NCBI GenBank assembly: GCA_009842675.1
Contig: VYEX01000041.1
Span: 1 to 62,750 of the forward strand
Direction of reading: 5' to 3'
DNA length: 62,750 nucleotides
From: Acidimicrobiia bacterium
GTDB taxonomy: Bacteria > Actinomycetota > Acidimicrobiia > Acidimicrobiales > Bin134
Below the pieces are notes generated by a model. The model saw only the letters and a list, made by a program, of their open reading frames with translations, had not been told where the DNA came from and ran no database searches. The position numbers were made by a program, and so were the translations under genes. The first letter of the stretch is position 1; each line of letters opens with the position of its first letter. Below, piece by piece: positions 42,552-53,241 of this stretch.

Positions 42552-43976
42552 CTCGGCCCAGCGTTGGGCGGTATTGGACCGAACGAGACGCCTCATGGTC
42601 CGCATGGCCGGCTCGGCTTCGGCTTGGGGGCGATGGGCTGCGGCCTCCATGGCCGACTTCAGCCCCTCGACGTCGTGGGGATTGATCAGCTCCGCGGTTC
42701 GCAGCTCTTGGGCCGCCCCGGTGAACTCCGACAGCACCAGCACGCCGGTGTTATCGGGGCGGCAGGCCACGTATTCCTTGGCCACCAGGTTCATCCCGTC
42801 GCGAAGCGGGGTCACCAGCATCACATCGGCGATCAGGTACATGGCCACCAGCTCCTCGATGGGGTGGCTCTGGTGCAGGTAGTGGACCACCGGGCTGCCC
42901 ATGACCCCGAAGTTCCCGTTCACGTCGCCCACCAACTGCTCCACCGCTTGGCGGACCTCGGCGTAGCCGGTGACCTGAGAGCGGCTGGGCTCGGCGATCT
43001 GCACCAACACGCAGTCGTCCACCGACAGCCTCCCCTCGGCCAATAGCTCCCGGAAGGCACGCAGCCTCACCTCGATGCCCTTGGTGTAGTCGAGGCGGTC
43101 GACTCCCAGCAGCACGGTGGCGGGCGAGCCCAGGGATTGTCGGATTTCGATCGCTCTTGCCTGTACCGCGGGGTCGGCGGCCAAGCTGGCGATCCGGTCG
43201 GTGTCGATGCCGATAGGGAAGGCGCCCACCTGGGTGGCTCGGCCGTTGTGCTGGATCAGCTTGCCGGTGGTCTTGGCGCCGGTGATTCGGGCGACCGCCC
43301 GGCAGAAATTGTCGGCGCTCAGCGCGGTTTGCAGGCCGATCAGATCGGCGCCCAGCAGGCCGTTGATGATCTCGGCTCGCCACGGCAGCCGGATGTAGAG
43401 CTCGCGGGCCGGGAAGGGAATGTGGAGGAAGAACCCGATCCGCAGATCGGGCCGGGCCTCTCGCAGCAGGCCGGGAACCAGCAACAGGTGGTAGTCGTGG
43501 ATCCACACGGTGGCGCCAGGGGCAGCAAGGCTTGCCACGGCGGCGGCGTAGCGCTGATTGACGGTTCTATAGGCATCCCACCAGGTGCGGTGGTACTCGG
43601 GGGGCACCAGGGCGTCGTGGAACAGGGGCCACAGGGTGGCGTTGGAAAACCCCTCGTAGAAGAGTTGGAGCTCTCCCTGGCTGACCCCTACCGGGTGGCA
43701 CTGGAAGCCGTCGACCTCGAAGGGCTCGGATCCCGGGCCGGGAACGCCGGTCCAGCCCGCCCACACTGCGTCGGGATTGCCTGACATGACCGGTCGCAAC
43801 GCCGATACCAGCCCTCCGGGGCTGGGAACCCACTTGGCCGTATCGCCCTCCCACACCCGCCTCACCGGGAGCCGATTGGCCACGACCACGAAGCTCCACT
43901 TCTGGTCTTCTGCGGCCACGAGGCCAAAATATCGCGCCATGCCCTGGCACCCGGTGTTGGTATCTTGATCAGTCAT
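42519..43976 (-). CDS. otsA: Trehalose-6-phosphate synthase
   Basis: This 485-residue GT20 enzyme joins UDP- or GDP-glucose and glucose-6-phosphate. Typical motifs are VVANRLPVRR near the start, SPGGLVSALRP, VWIHDYHLLLVPGLLREARP, IGFFLHIPFP, VDRLDYTKGIEVRLRAFREL, TPLRDGMNLVAKEYVACR and a closing LSEFTGAAQEL. All substrate-contacting regions look intact. An ATG at 43976 is used; an internal ATG (MARYFGLVAAED) could also serve. It forms an operon with the otsB-GH15 fusion, making trehalose for osmotic or cold stress. Confidence 0.96.
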   Translation of the reverse strand: MTDQDTNTGCQGMARYFGLVAAEDQKWSFVVVANRLPVRRVWEGDTAKWVPSPGGLVSALRPVMSGNPDAVWAGWTGVPGPGSEPFEVDGFQCHPVGVSQGELQLFYEGFSNATLWPLFHDALVPPEYHRTWWDAYRTVNQRYAAAVASLAAPGATVWIHDYHLLLVPGLLREARPDLRIGFFLHIPFPARELYIRLPWRAEIINGLLGADLIGLQTALSADNFCRAVARITGAKTTGKLIQHNGRATQVGAFPIGIDTDRIASLAADPAVQARAIEIRQSLGSPATVLLGVDRLDYTKGIEVRLRAFRELLAEGRLSVDDCVLVQIAEPSRSQVTGYAEVRQAVEQLVGDVNGNFGVMGSPVVHYLHQSHPIEELVAMYLIADVMLVTPLRDGMNLVAKEYVACRPDNTGVLVLSEFTGAAQELRTAELINPHDVEGLKSAMEAAAHRPQAEAEPAMRTMRRLVRSNTAQRWAERFLARLEACE

Positions 43977-44042
43977 GCGGCCCCGGCCTGGTGGGCCGAG
44001 TCCGGTTATCTTTTTGAGCCGGGCTGGGGTCGCTCTTTGGTC

Positions 44043-46277
44043 TCAGTCGAGGATCATCAGCTGGTCGGGCAGCTCGCGGTCGTCGGCCACGTCGATCACC
44101 ACTCGGCTGAGAGTGCCGGTGAACGGGAACTGGCCGCTGTAGCGGGGGCTGGGAGATGGGGCTTTGGTGAAGCCCACGCTGATGCCCACCGCGTGGATGT
44201 GGGTGTTATGAGTGTAGGGCATGGGTACCGATCCGGCTTCCTCGCCGTTTACCAATAGCCGTCCAGTGCCGGCGTAGCTGCCGGTTCGTTCGAATGCGGC
44301 GGTCACGGTGGCCGGCCCGGTGGGCAGCTCGGCCGAGGTCTCGGCCACGTAGTGCTCCCAGGCCATGTTGTAGTCCCAGACCAGATGGCCGTTTTGCACG
44401 AACAGGGTGAAACCCGAGGCCACGTCGCCGCAGGCCACCAGGGTGCCGTCGTCGCCGTCGGCTCGGTCGAGCTCCACGGTGATCGAATAGGACACGTTTT
44501 TGAGGTCGGGGCAGCCGTCGCTGGGGATGTAGGCCCCGTCGTAGTACACGAATCGGGAACGGCCGGTGATGGGCCGGGGCTTGGGCACGTGGAACCGCTC
44601 CAAGATGCGGTCGTCCAAGGGCAGCACTTGATAGTCCCGGGCCGCCTCCCACCACCGGTCGATGAGGGCGGCGAGTCGCTCGGGCTCGTCGTCGGCTAGG
44701 TCGCGGGCTTCGGAGAAGTCCTCGTCGAGGTGGTACAACTCCCAGCGGTCGTCGTCGAAGTTCTCTCCGGGAATGTGGCGGGTCACCGCTTTCCACCCGT
44801 CCACCCACATGGCCCGGTGGCCGAACATCTCGTAGTACTGCTCGGCTTTGGCACTGGGGGCGTCGGCATCGGCAAAGGAATACGCCATGCTGACGCCCTC
44901 CATGGGCATCTGGTTTACCCCGCCCACCTCGGCGGGGGGCTCCAAGCCGATCGCTTCCAACAGCGTGGGGGTGATGTCGCTCACGTGGTGGTACTGGGGG
45001 CGCACCGAGCCACCATCGGCGATCCCGTCGGCCCAGGAGATGATGAGCGGGTCGCGCACGCCGCCGGCATGGGTGTTCTGCTTGTACCACTTGAGCGGGG
45101 TATTGCCGGCCATGGCCCATCCCATCGGGTACACCACCCAGGTATTGGGCCCGCCGATCTCGTCGATGTCGGCCAGTTGCTGGTCGATGGGCCGAGGGCC
45201 GAGGCCGTTGACGTAGCGCATGGCGTTCTCGTGGCCCGACGGGCCGCCCTCTTGGGTGGCCCCGTTGTCGGACAGCAGCACGAACACGGTGTTGGTGGCT
45301 TGGCCGATCTCCTCGAGCTTGGCGATTAGGCGTCCGAGGTGCTCGTCGGTGTGGGTGAGCATTCCGGCATAGGCCTGCTGCATTCGGGTGGCCACCCGCT
45401 GCTCGTCGGCGCTCAGCTCTTCCCATCGGGGAACGCCGGGGTTGAACGGGGGCAATTCGGTGTCGGCTGGGACGATCCCGATCTCCTTCTGGCGGTTGTA
45501 CCGCTCTTCTCGAATGGCGCCCCAGCCGGCGTCATAGCGGCCGTCGTAGCGGTCGATGTAGGGCTTGGGGACGTGGATCGGGTAGTGGCCGGTGCCGAAG
45601 CACAGATAGAGGAAGAAGGGCCGTTCGGGCCACGCCGATGTCTGGGCGGTGATCATGGCGATGGACTGGTCCACCAGATCCTCGGTGGTGTGGTAGTCGG
45701 GCTGGTCGGGGCGGTCGATGTGGTGGTTGTCGGCCACCAGGTCGGGATCCCAGTGGTTGGTGGCGCCGTCTAGAAAGCCGTAGTAGCGGTCGAAGCCTCG
45801 CTGGAGGGGCCACTGGTCGAAGGGACCGGCGGGGGTGGTGTCTTCGATGGGAGCCAGGTGCCATTTGCCCACTGCAAAGGTGGAGTAGCCCGCGGGGCGC
45901 AGAATCTCGGCCAGCGTGGCTGCCCGGTTGGTGATGCGCCCGGTGCAGCCGGGATAGCCGGTGTCCCAGTTGCTCACCACCGCCATGCCCACCGAGTGGT
46001 GGTTGCGTCCGGTTAGCAGCGACGCCCTGGTTGGGGAGCAGATGGAGGTGGTGTGGAAGTTGTTGTAGCGCAGACCGGCGGCGGCCAGGGCGTCCATGGT
46101 GGGGGTGTCGATCTCGGAGCCGTAGCAGCCCAGGTCGGCGAAGCCGACGTCGTCGAGGACGACCATGACGATGTTGGGGCTGCCGGGGGGTGGAGTTACT
46201 GGATCGGGCCACCACGGAGTGGATTCAGCGACGGTGTTGCCAACGACGCCGCCGTATGTCTGAGGATCAGGAGTCAT
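44043..46277 (-). CDS. Type I sulfatase (arylsulfatase family)
   Basis: This 744-residue protein has the formylglycine motif C80-S-P-T-R with calcium ligands D42 and D43 in MVVLDDVGFADLG, then GKWHLAP and VLLSDNGATQEGGPSG, all in the arylsulfatase order. C80 would be converted by a formylglycine-generating enzyme, which is not in the window. There is a C-terminal extension of about 200 residues with a beta-sandwich look (FTLFVQNGHLVWDYNMAWEH), seen in some alkaline-phosphatase-superfamily sulfatases. No signal peptide is evident, so the enzyme may be cytoplasmic. It could release sulphate from sulphated organics or polysaccharides. Confidence 0.93.
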   Translation of the reverse strand: MTPDPQTYGGVVGNTVAESTPWWPDPVTPPPGSPNIVMVVLDDVGFADLGCYGSEIDTPTMDALAAAGLRYNNFHTTSICSPTRASLLTGRNHHSVGMAVVSNWDTGYPGCTGRITNRAATLAEILRPAGYSTFAVGKWHLAPIEDTTPAGPFDQWPLQRGFDRYYGFLDGATNHWDPDLVADNHHIDRPDQPDYHTTEDLVDQSIAMITAQTSAWPERPFFLYLCFGTGHYPIHVPKPYIDRYDGRYDAGWGAIREERYNRQKEIGIVPADTELPPFNPGVPRWEELSADEQRVATRMQQAYAGMLTHTDEHLGRLIAKLEEIGQATNTVFVLLSDNGATQEGGPSGHENAMRYVNGLGPRPIDQQLADIDEIGGPNTWVVYPMGWAMAGNTPLKWYKQNTHAGGVRDPLIISWADGIADGGSVRPQYHHVSDITPTLLEAIGLEPPAEVGGVNQMPMEGVSMAYSFADADAPSAKAEQYYEMFGHRAMWVDGWKAVTRHIPGENFDDDRWELYHLDEDFSEARDLADDEPERLAALIDRWWEAARDYQVLPLDDRILERFHVPKPRPITGRSRFVYYDGAYIPSDGCPDLKNVSYSITVELDRADGDDGTLVACGDVASGFTLFVQNGHLVWDYNMAWEHYVAETSAELPTGPATVTAAFERTGSYAGTGRLLVNGEEAGSVPMPYTHNTHIHAVGISVGFTKAPSPSPRYSGQFPFTGTLSRVVIDVADDRELPDQLMILD

Positions 46278-46356
46278 GCGGTGTTGCTAGCACATCCAGG
46301 GTGACAGCCCACCGCCCTGCCCATTCGCCTGCACGATCTCTTTGGAGAGAGGAGGC

Positions 46357-46737
46357 TCAGAGTGGAGTGATGTTGATCCTGCGCTGGCTGGCGGCTACGA
46401 GCCTAAACAGGTCGTCGGGGTCGGAGGTGATGATCTCGTCGCCGTGATCGGCCATGGCCACCAAGGCGGCGTCGATGGCGTCGGAAAGGTCGCTGCGGGC
46501 GAGCAGCAATCCGGCTTGCCGCCCCAGCTCTTCATCCAGAGGGACTGTCTCCACCATTCGCAAAGCCCGAGCCAGCCGAGCTTGGCCTCGGGTTCCCCCT
46601 CGCCACACCTGGGCAATCACGCCGCCGTGGGTCTTCAGCGGGATCCCCGATTGTCGGGTGCCATTCAACCACCGGTTAATCGGCTGGTAGCCGCTCTCTA
46701 TGGCAATGAACGCGCCCGCATCGAGGAGGACGCTCAT
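46357..46737 (-). CDS. PIN-domain toxin (VapC-like)
   Basis: This protein has 126 residues from the ATG at 46737 (MSVLLDAGAFIAIESGYQPI). Acidic PIN positions are D6, E14 near the start, D98 region SDLSDAIDAALVAMA and ITSDPDDLFRLVAA. The start overlaps the antitoxin stop by 4 bp. The domain is a slightly divergent PIN in which the first motif is LLDAGAF rather than VDTSVW. Probably an RNase toxin. It lies downstream of the sulfatase on the same strand, but they are separate units. Confidence 0.82.
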   Translation of the reverse strand: MSVLLDAGAFIAIESGYQPINRWLNGTRQSGIPLKTHGGVIAQVWRGGTRGQARLARALRMVETVPLDEELGRQAGLLLARSDLSDAIDAALVAMADHGDEIITSDPDDLFRLVAASQRRINITPL

Positions 46738-47048
46738 TCGGCTTGCTGAGCCAGGAGCCGTTGCCGCTCGGCCAGCCATCTCTCGCCCTTTTGCCTCCAG
46801 TACGCCGCCGCCTCTCGGTCGCGCTGTCTCTGCTCAGCGATATCCTCGTCGGTGACGGGACCATGCAAGGCTTCGAATTCCGCGATCAGCTCGTCGAGTG
46901 CCACCAGTCGGTCGTCCCTGGCCAGTTGCTCTGCCATGGCCTGTGAGATCCACTCGCTCACCGACCGACAGACACCCGCCTGGACGGCTGATTTGGCGTG
47001 GTTGAGAAGGTCTAATTCCACCGTGATGGTGATTCGTTCCTTCGGCAT
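46734..47048 (-). CDS. Ribbon-helix-helix antitoxin of the PIN pair
   Basis: This protein has 104 residues from the ATG at 47048 (MPKERITITVELDLLNHAKS), a strand-helix-helix (VCRSVSEWISQAMAEQLA) typical of CopG/VapB regulators. The C-terminal half is highly charged and helical (EQRQRDREAAAYWRQKGER), presumably toxin-binding. The stop overlaps the toxin start by 4 bp. The perfect inverted repeat TCATACTTTTGTATGA just upstream is the likely operator. The frame is open far upstream but without coding character. Confidence 0.83.
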   Translation of the reverse strand: MPKERITITVELDLLNHAKSAVQAGVCRSVSEWISQAMAEQLARDDRLVALDELIAEFEALHGPVTDEDIAEQRQRDREAAAYWRQKGERWLAERQRLLAQQAE

Positions 47049-47055
47049 ACATTCA

Positions 47056-47071
47056 TCATACTTTTGTATGA
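47056..47071. promoter_or_regulatory. Inverted-repeat operator for the VapBC pair
   Basis: TCATAC, TTTT, GTATGA: six-base perfect arms, 7 bp upstream of the antitoxin start at 47048. The position and symmetry fit autoregulation by a ribbon-helix-helix antitoxin. Confidence 0.55.
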
Positions 47072-47186
47072 GGAAGATGCGATAGATCTGGCTCTTGTCA
47101 CCCCAAAGCAAGAGCACATCGCCCTCCAAGACACCCCTGAGGTATTGGCAAGGGGAGGGGGAGGGGGTCCCAAGTAGGCTTCTTTG

Positions 47187-48349
<1,163 letters not shown>

Positions 48350-48353
<4 letters not shown>

Positions 48354-49114
48354 AGATCGCCGCCGTCCAGCACGACATCGTGTGGGAGGACCCGGAGGCC
48401 AACTTCGAGTTGCTGGGCCCCATGGTGGCGCAGGCCGCGGCCGACGGCGCTCGATTGGTGGTGCTGGCCGAGATGTACTCCACCGGGTTTTCCATGGCCT
48501 CCGACAAGGTGGCCGAGCCGCCTGACGGACCCAGCGTCGGTTTCCTGGCCGACCAGGCTGCCGCTCACGGCGTGTGGGTATGCGGATCGGTCCCGGTGAG
48601 TGACCCATCGAGTGCCGAGCTGCCCTTCAACCGGTTTGTGCTGGCCGGCCCCGACGGGGTGGAGGCGTTCTACGACAAGATCCATCCGTTCTCCTACGGC
48701 GGCGAGCACGAGCACTATGCCGCCGGGGCCGAGCGGCTGACCGTGACCGTCGAAGGGGTGAGGATTACCCCGTTCGTGTGCTATGACCTGCGGTTTTCCG
48801 ATGACTTCTGGACGCTGGCCCACGACACCGATTGCTATGTGGTGGTGGCCAACTGGCCGGCGCCCCGCCGTGCCCACTGGTCGGCGCTGCTGGTGGCCCG
48901 GGCCATCGAGAACCAGGCCTACGTGGTGGGGGTGAACCGGGTAGGCACCGGGGGCGGCATCGACTATCAGGGCGACTCGGTGGTGATCGACCCGTTCGGG
49001 GTCGAGGTGGCTAGTGCACCCGAGGGCGAGGAGACAGTGCTGTACGCCGACATCGACCTCGCCCGGTTGGAAGAGGTCCGGTCCCGTTATCCGTTCTTGG
49101 AAGACCGCCGATAG
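48350..49114 (+). CDS. Nitrilase-family omega-amidase
   Basis: This 254-residue protein carries the catalytic triad E41 in VLAEMYSTGF, K110 in FYDKIHPFSYGGEH and C144 in PFVCYDLRFSDDFW. The DKIHPFSYGGE and CYDLRF forms are typical of YafV/omega-amidase, which hydrolyses 2-oxoglutaramate to 2-oxoglutarate and 2-oxosuccinamate to oxaloacetate. It overlaps the aminotransferase by 4 bp (ATGA) and so probably removes the product of that enzyme, pulling transamination forward. An MFS transporter follows after 6 bp. Confidence 0.92.
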
Positions 49115-49120
49115 CCAACA

Positions 49121-50281
49121 GTGACTGCCCAGTCCCAACCCTTGCTCACGGCCCGATTCGTGGTGCTGTGTTTGTGCGGGGTGTTCTACTTCATGGCCCA
49201 GGGACTTGTGTACCCGGTGCTGCCCGGCTTTGTGGAGAATGACTTGGGCGGGGGGCCGGTGGCGGTGGGGCTGGCCGTCGGCGGTTTCGGGCTGTCGGCT
49301 GCGGTGGCCCGCCCGCTTATCGGCCCGCTGGGGGACTCCAAGGGCCGGCGCTTCGTGGTTGTGTGGGGGTGCGTGCTGGCCGGAGTCGGCATCCTCGGCA
49401 ACCTGTGGGTTTCCTCGGTGGCGGTGGCCGTGATGTTCCGACTGGTCACTGGGTTGGGCGAGGCCTTCTATTTCGTGGGCATCGCCGCGGCCGCCCAAGA
49501 CTTGGCCCCGGAACACCGCCGAGGCGAGGCCACCTCGTACTTCTCGGTCACGGTGTACTCCGGGCTGGCTGTGGGGCCGATCATCGGCGAGCAGTTGGCG
49601 ACCGCGGTCAGCTCCGACGCGGTGTGGTTGCTGGGGGGCGTTCTGTGCGCCGTCGGCACCGTTTTGGGCGCGGCCTCGATGCCCGGCCGACCCGAAGGAG
49701 CACCATCGGGATGGCCCGATTCCTTCATCCACTGGCCCGCCCTCCGCCCGGCCTTGCTGCTGGGGCTGGGGCTGCTGGGCTACTCCGGGTTCCTGGCCTT
49801 CATCAAGCTGCACGTGGACGACATCGGATTCGCCCACTCCGGGGCAGTGTTCGCCACCTTCGCGGTGATGGTGATCAGCCTGCGGATTCTGCTGGCCCGC
49901 CTGCCCGACCGGTTGGGGCCACAGCGCACCAGCACCATGTCGTATGTGTGCTCGGCCACCGGGCTGTGGATTATCGCCTTCTGGCATCAGGTCCCCGGCG
50001 TTTTCGTCGGCACCGCAATCTTGGCCATGGGTCAGACGTTCCTGTTTCCGGCCCTGTTCGTGATGGCCATCCAGTCGGCGCCGATCAATCGCCGCAGTCA
50101 AGCCATAGGCACCTTTAGCATCGCTTTCGATCTGGCTGTGGGATTGGGCGGGCTGATTCTGGGCGGCGTGGTGGAGGTGTCGTCATATTCCATGGCCTTC
50201 TTCGCCGGTGGATCGCTGTCGGTGGTGGCCCTAGTGGTGAGCCGAACTCTGGTTCGGCCCCAGCTTGAAGTGACCTACTGA
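49121..50281 (+). CDS. MFS transporter
   Basis: This 386-residue protein has about twelve hydrophobic helices. Between helices 2 and 3 is GPLGDSKGRRFVVVWG, a form of the MFS motif A. It opens with LTARFVVLCLCGVFYFMAQGLVYPVLPGFV. The family includes drug and metabolite exporters; no specific substrate is evident. It begins six bases after the omega-amidase stop with GTG at 49121 and is likely part of that operon, so it could move an amino acid, 2-oxo acid or amide. The stop codon lies in a 39-bp tandem repeat. Confidence 0.85.
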   Translation: MTAQSQPLLTARFVVLCLCGVFYFMAQGLVYPVLPGFVENDLGGGPVAVGLAVGGFGLSAAVARPLIGPLGDSKGRRFVVVWGCVLAGVGILGNLWVSSVAVAVMFRLVTGLGEAFYFVGIAAAAQDLAPEHRRGEATSYFSVTVYSGLAVGPIIGEQLATAVSSDAVWLLGGVLCAVGTVLGAASMPGRPEGAPSGWPDSFIHWPALRPALLLGLGLLGYSGFLAFIKLHVDDIGFAHSGAVFATFAVMVISLRILLARLPDRLGPQRTSTMSYVCSATGLWIIAFWHQVPGVFVGTAILAMGQTFLFPALFVMAIQSAPINRRSQAIGTFSIAFDLAVGLGGLILGGVVEVSSYSMAFFAGGSLSVVALVVSRTLVRPQLEVTY

Positions 50282-50360
50282 CCCTGTCTATTGATGCTGG
50301 CCACTGACGCTGCCCACTGACCCTGTCTTTTGATGCTGGCCACTGAATCTGCCTATTGAC
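50276..50360 (+). repeat. 39-bp tandem repeat across the MFS stop codon
   Basis: Copies are 50276-50314 and 50315-50353, with the start of a third from 50354. TGA codons recur at 50279, 50318 and 50357, spaced by 39. The copies differ at several bases. Each full copy has an in-frame short frame after the stop (MLATDAAH and MLATESAY). The period is a multiple of three. Confidence 0.88.
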
Positions 50361-50453
50361 ACTCGATGGCTGGCGTAGGAGAGTTGGCCCCTTCCCCCTG
50401 AGCTTCCCCCTTCTCGCGCGTGACGCGCCCCCGAAGGCCCGAAGAGAAGTTCA

Positions 50454-51371
50454 ATGCGAGGCTCTGCGCTGCTGGTGTTGGCTGCCGCATGTCTTTTGAC
50501 TGCAACTGGTGCCGGGTCGGCTGCCGGTTGGCAGCAGCAGGACGAAGGCACTTCGGTCGAGACGGACGACGGCCAGTTCGAGATCGGGGTATGGATCGAA
50601 GTGGACGTGCCCGGGGCGTCTGCGCCCGCCCCGAATCCCGCCAACCCCTCGAGGCCGCCTTGCTACTTCCAGCAGGGCGACTCCACCGAGCTGAACGCCT
50701 GGTTGGACAACGGCTATGTGGTCGATCCCAACCCCGATGAGGTGTATGTCTTCAAGCTTTGCGAGACCGACGACGACACCCGGCTCGTCACGTTTTGGGT
50801 GTACCGGCCTGCGCTGCCGCAAGGGCCCCCGCCGCCCACATTCATGGAGACCACCCGGCTGCGCAACGAGGCCTGGGGTCGTCTGGCCATACCCGAGCCG
50901 ACCGCGCTGACGGCTCCGGCTGAGATCGCAGTTGTCCAACTCCCCACATATGTGTGGGTGTCGGCTGCCGATCGCACGCCGGTGTCTGAGACGGTTGCCA
51001 CCTCCCTGGATGGCCATGAGCTGACCCTCACCGCCACCGCCTCACCCCGTCGACTGGGATTTCTGCGGATTGACATGGGCGACGGGAACACGCTGTGGTG
51101 CGACGCCGACGACGTGGTGGCCTTCGATCACTCCCGAGACCCGCTGAATCAGCCTTCCAACTGCTTCCACTACTACCGGCACTCTTCGGTCAGGAGGCCC
51201 GACCTCCGCTATCAGGTGGCGCTCACCGCCTTCTGGGAGATTTCGGTGGTGTGCGTGTTTGACGGCGGGCCTTGCACCAATCCGCCCCCCGCCGTCCCCA
51301 CCCAGGCGCTTGCCGCCCTGCCCCATCCCATTGGCGTGGTCGAGATCCAAGCCCTGGCCAGCCCCGGTTAG
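50454..51371 (+). CDS. Secreted hypothetical protein
   Basis: This is an unrecognised 305-residue protein with a signal peptide (RGSALLVLAAACLLTATGAG, likely cleaved near residue 24). The mature protein is Pro/Thr-rich and mostly beta (FEIGVWIEVDVPGAS, VYVFKLCETDDD, VTFWVYRP), with several cysteines that could form disulphides (PPCYF, FKLCE, LWCD, SNCF, VCVFDGGPC). It has no known catalytic motif. AAGAGAAG lies before the ATG. The gene stands alone between the MFS transporter and tRNA-fMet. It resembles other actinobacterial secreted proteins with PKD-like folds, but only in a general sense. Confidence 0.7.
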   Translation: MRGSALLVLAAACLLTATGAGSAAGWQQQDEGTSVETDDGQFEIGVWIEVDVPGASAPAPNPANPSRPPCYFQQGDSTELNAWLDNGYVVDPNPDEVYVFKLCETDDDTRLVTFWVYRPALPQGPPPPTFMETTRLRNEAWGRLAIPEPTALTAPAEIAVVQLPTYVWVSAADRTPVSETVATSLDGHELTLTATASPRRLGFLRIDMGDGNTLWCDADDVVAFDHSRDPLNQPSNCFHYYRHSSVRRPDLRYQVALTAFWEISVVCVFDGGPCTNPPPAVPTQALAALPHPIGVVEIQALASPG

Positions 51372-51489
51372 CCCCGCCGTTCAAACGACTCGCCTGACCC
51401 CCTAGGCGACCGCCGGGTGGTCACCGACGAACCATGGAAAACCAGGTGACAGCCCGGCGGCAGGGGGGTAGAGTAATCAGTCCACTCGA

Positions 51490-51563
<74 letters not shown>

Positions 51564-51709
51564 CTAGAAGCGGTGCGGTTGCCCCTTTGGTCAATGTCGA
51601 CAAGCCGCGTGATGCAGCTCGACGTTTGCTGGGCCTCCTCTGGGCAAGGCCCTACACGACGAGCCCATTCAGACTTCACGGTGTCACCTCATGCTTCTAG
51701 ACTGCCGCC

Positions 51710-52213
51710 ATGACTCGCCTACCAGTGCTTGAGGAGGGGGCGATCGCCTATCTGCTGCAGGTGCCCAAACCAGTAGATGACCCAAACTGGCGGGTTGCAC
51801 TTGTCCCGCCACTAGCGGCCTCCTATGACCTTCGCGGCCGTCTTGATCTAGGGGATCTCCCGGCTGTAGCCCCGATCCGTGGGCGTATTCACTTGTACTC
51901 TCGACAGAATCTGAATCCTCATGTCACTGGTGATTGGTCAGTCGGGCTGATCTTCACTGACTACGCCGGTCGAAGCTATAGGGTGATTCGCTGCAATGGG
52001 GCCCATCCATCGGACCACAGAAACTCAATTGAAGGCGATCTAATAATACGAACGCCGCATGTGCATCGCTTGACTGAACGATATCAGAAACTCAATCCAC
52101 CAAGGCCGGATGGTTTTGCAGAGCCAACTGATGCTTATGACTCTGTAGCTACTGCGATAGATTTCTTGGCGGAGACGATAAATCTGCAACCAGTGGGAAT
52201 GTTGTTCTTATGA
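51710..52213 (+). CDS. Hypothetical protein paired with a DUF1828-like gene
   Basis: This is an unrecognised 167-residue protein, with beta strands and a hydrophobic core (GRIHLYSRQNLNPHVTGDW, SYRVIRCNGAH, GDLIIRTPHVHRLTERYQ). It resembles small partners that accompany DUF1828 proteins, but I cannot name the family with confidence. Its stop overlaps the start of the DUF1828-like gene by 4 bp (52210-52213), the usual sign of a two-gene module such as toxin-antitoxin or defence. Codon use becomes more AT-rich towards its end. No clear ribosome binding site is seen before the ATG. Confidence 0.62.
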   Translation: MTRLPVLEEGAIAYLLQVPKPVDDPNWRVALVPPLAASYDLRGRLDLGDLPAVAPIRGRIHLYSRQNLNPHVTGDWSVGLIFTDYAGRSYRVIRCNGAHPSDHRNSIEGDLIIRTPHVHRLTERYQKLNPPRPDGFAEPTDAYDSVATAIDFLAETINLQPVGMLFL

Positions 52214-53016
52214 TTCTGTCATCAGAGATCAGAAGGTTGACGAATGAACTCCGTGAGAGTTTTTTGATACGAACTGAAGGTGATAATGGAGTAGCAATAA
52301 CTTCACCATTACTCTTTGATGACGGTGATGTCCTCCCGGTATTTGCACAGTGTGAGGACGGTCGTTGGTCGCTTACGGACCATGGAATAGCCATTTCACA
52401 TCTGTTTTTTGATGAATTCGCTTATACTGAAGCTCGATTCAAGAGAATTATGCAGTTGGTTGACTACCATTCGGCTGAATTGAGTCCTACTAATGAAATC
52501 ACTCTTCAACTCCATGACTTTCCTAGAGCGTACGACGTAGGTACGTTTCTTCAGTTGGTTGCTCAAGTCCAAGGTGTCGCCCTCATGTCTCAGACGGACC
52601 GAGATCAGATTCGTTACGTTACGACTCTTAGGACATCAGTTAAGAATCGTTTGAAGACGCCCAGCTATAATGAGAATTGGTCACCTCCCGAAATTCAAGA
52701 TCGAACCAGGGCAAATTACCGTGCTGATCTTCAGATTAATTCCGGTGAAGGTGCAGACGTAGTCTTATTTGCGGCAAGTACTAGTGACAAAGCAAATGTA
52801 TCCGCCTTAACTATGGGTCAATTTAAGCGTCTGGCAACCGAGCGACAGTTTTTACCCGTACTTGCATATCACCCTGAAAGAGTTGCCAGTGAAGCGGTTT
52901 ATCGTTTCCAGGATGAAGTTGAAGATATGGAATCGGTTGTTCCCACTGAACTTGACAATTATCGGGAACTTGTGGGAATTCTCAGAAAACGTGGTATTGA
53001 GATGACTGACGCCTAA
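52210..53016 (+). CDS. DUF1828/DUF1829-like protein, AT-rich
   Basis: This 268-residue protein has an N-terminal part ITSPLLFDDGDVLPVFAQCE then GRWSLTDHGIAISHLF that fits the DUF1828 pattern (a beta-rich domain with LTDxG), and a C-terminal part (NYRADLQINSGEGADVVLFA, FLPVLAYHPERVASEAVYRF) like DUF1829. Such genes occur in phage and defence islands, and a nuclease-like role has been suggested, but the function is not established. Base composition is markedly AT-rich (many TTT, AAT, GAA codons), unlike its neighbours, pointing to recent transfer. About 225 bp of AT-rich non-coding DNA follow. Confidence 0.7.
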   Translation: MILSSEIRRLTNELRESFLIRTEGDNGVAITSPLLFDDGDVLPVFAQCEDGRWSLTDHGIAISHLFFDEFAYTEARFKRIMQLVDYHSAELSPTNEITLQLHDFPRAYDVGTFLQLVAQVQGVALMSQTDRDQIRYVTTLRTSVKNRLKTPSYNENWSPPEIQDRTRANYRADLQINSGEGADVVLFAASTSDKANVSALTMGQFKRLATERQFLPVLAYHPERVASEAVYRFQDEVEDMESVVPTELDNYRELVGILRKRGIEMTDA

Positions 53017-53241
53017 TTGCTGGAATAAGAGCAGATGCCATATATTGTTTGGCTACCTGCCAAACACTTTAGCACCATGTTGATAATTTTCAGAACTAGA
53101 TAATGCCATTGTAGGATTAAAGTCCTCAATAATCAGATAAACTATGCATATAGTACTGCTAGCCTTCTGATTCATTATCTTGGTATATTCCTATCAATTG
53201 TTGGCTGGCATTTGCAGTCTGAGTCTCTTTTGGAGAGAGCT

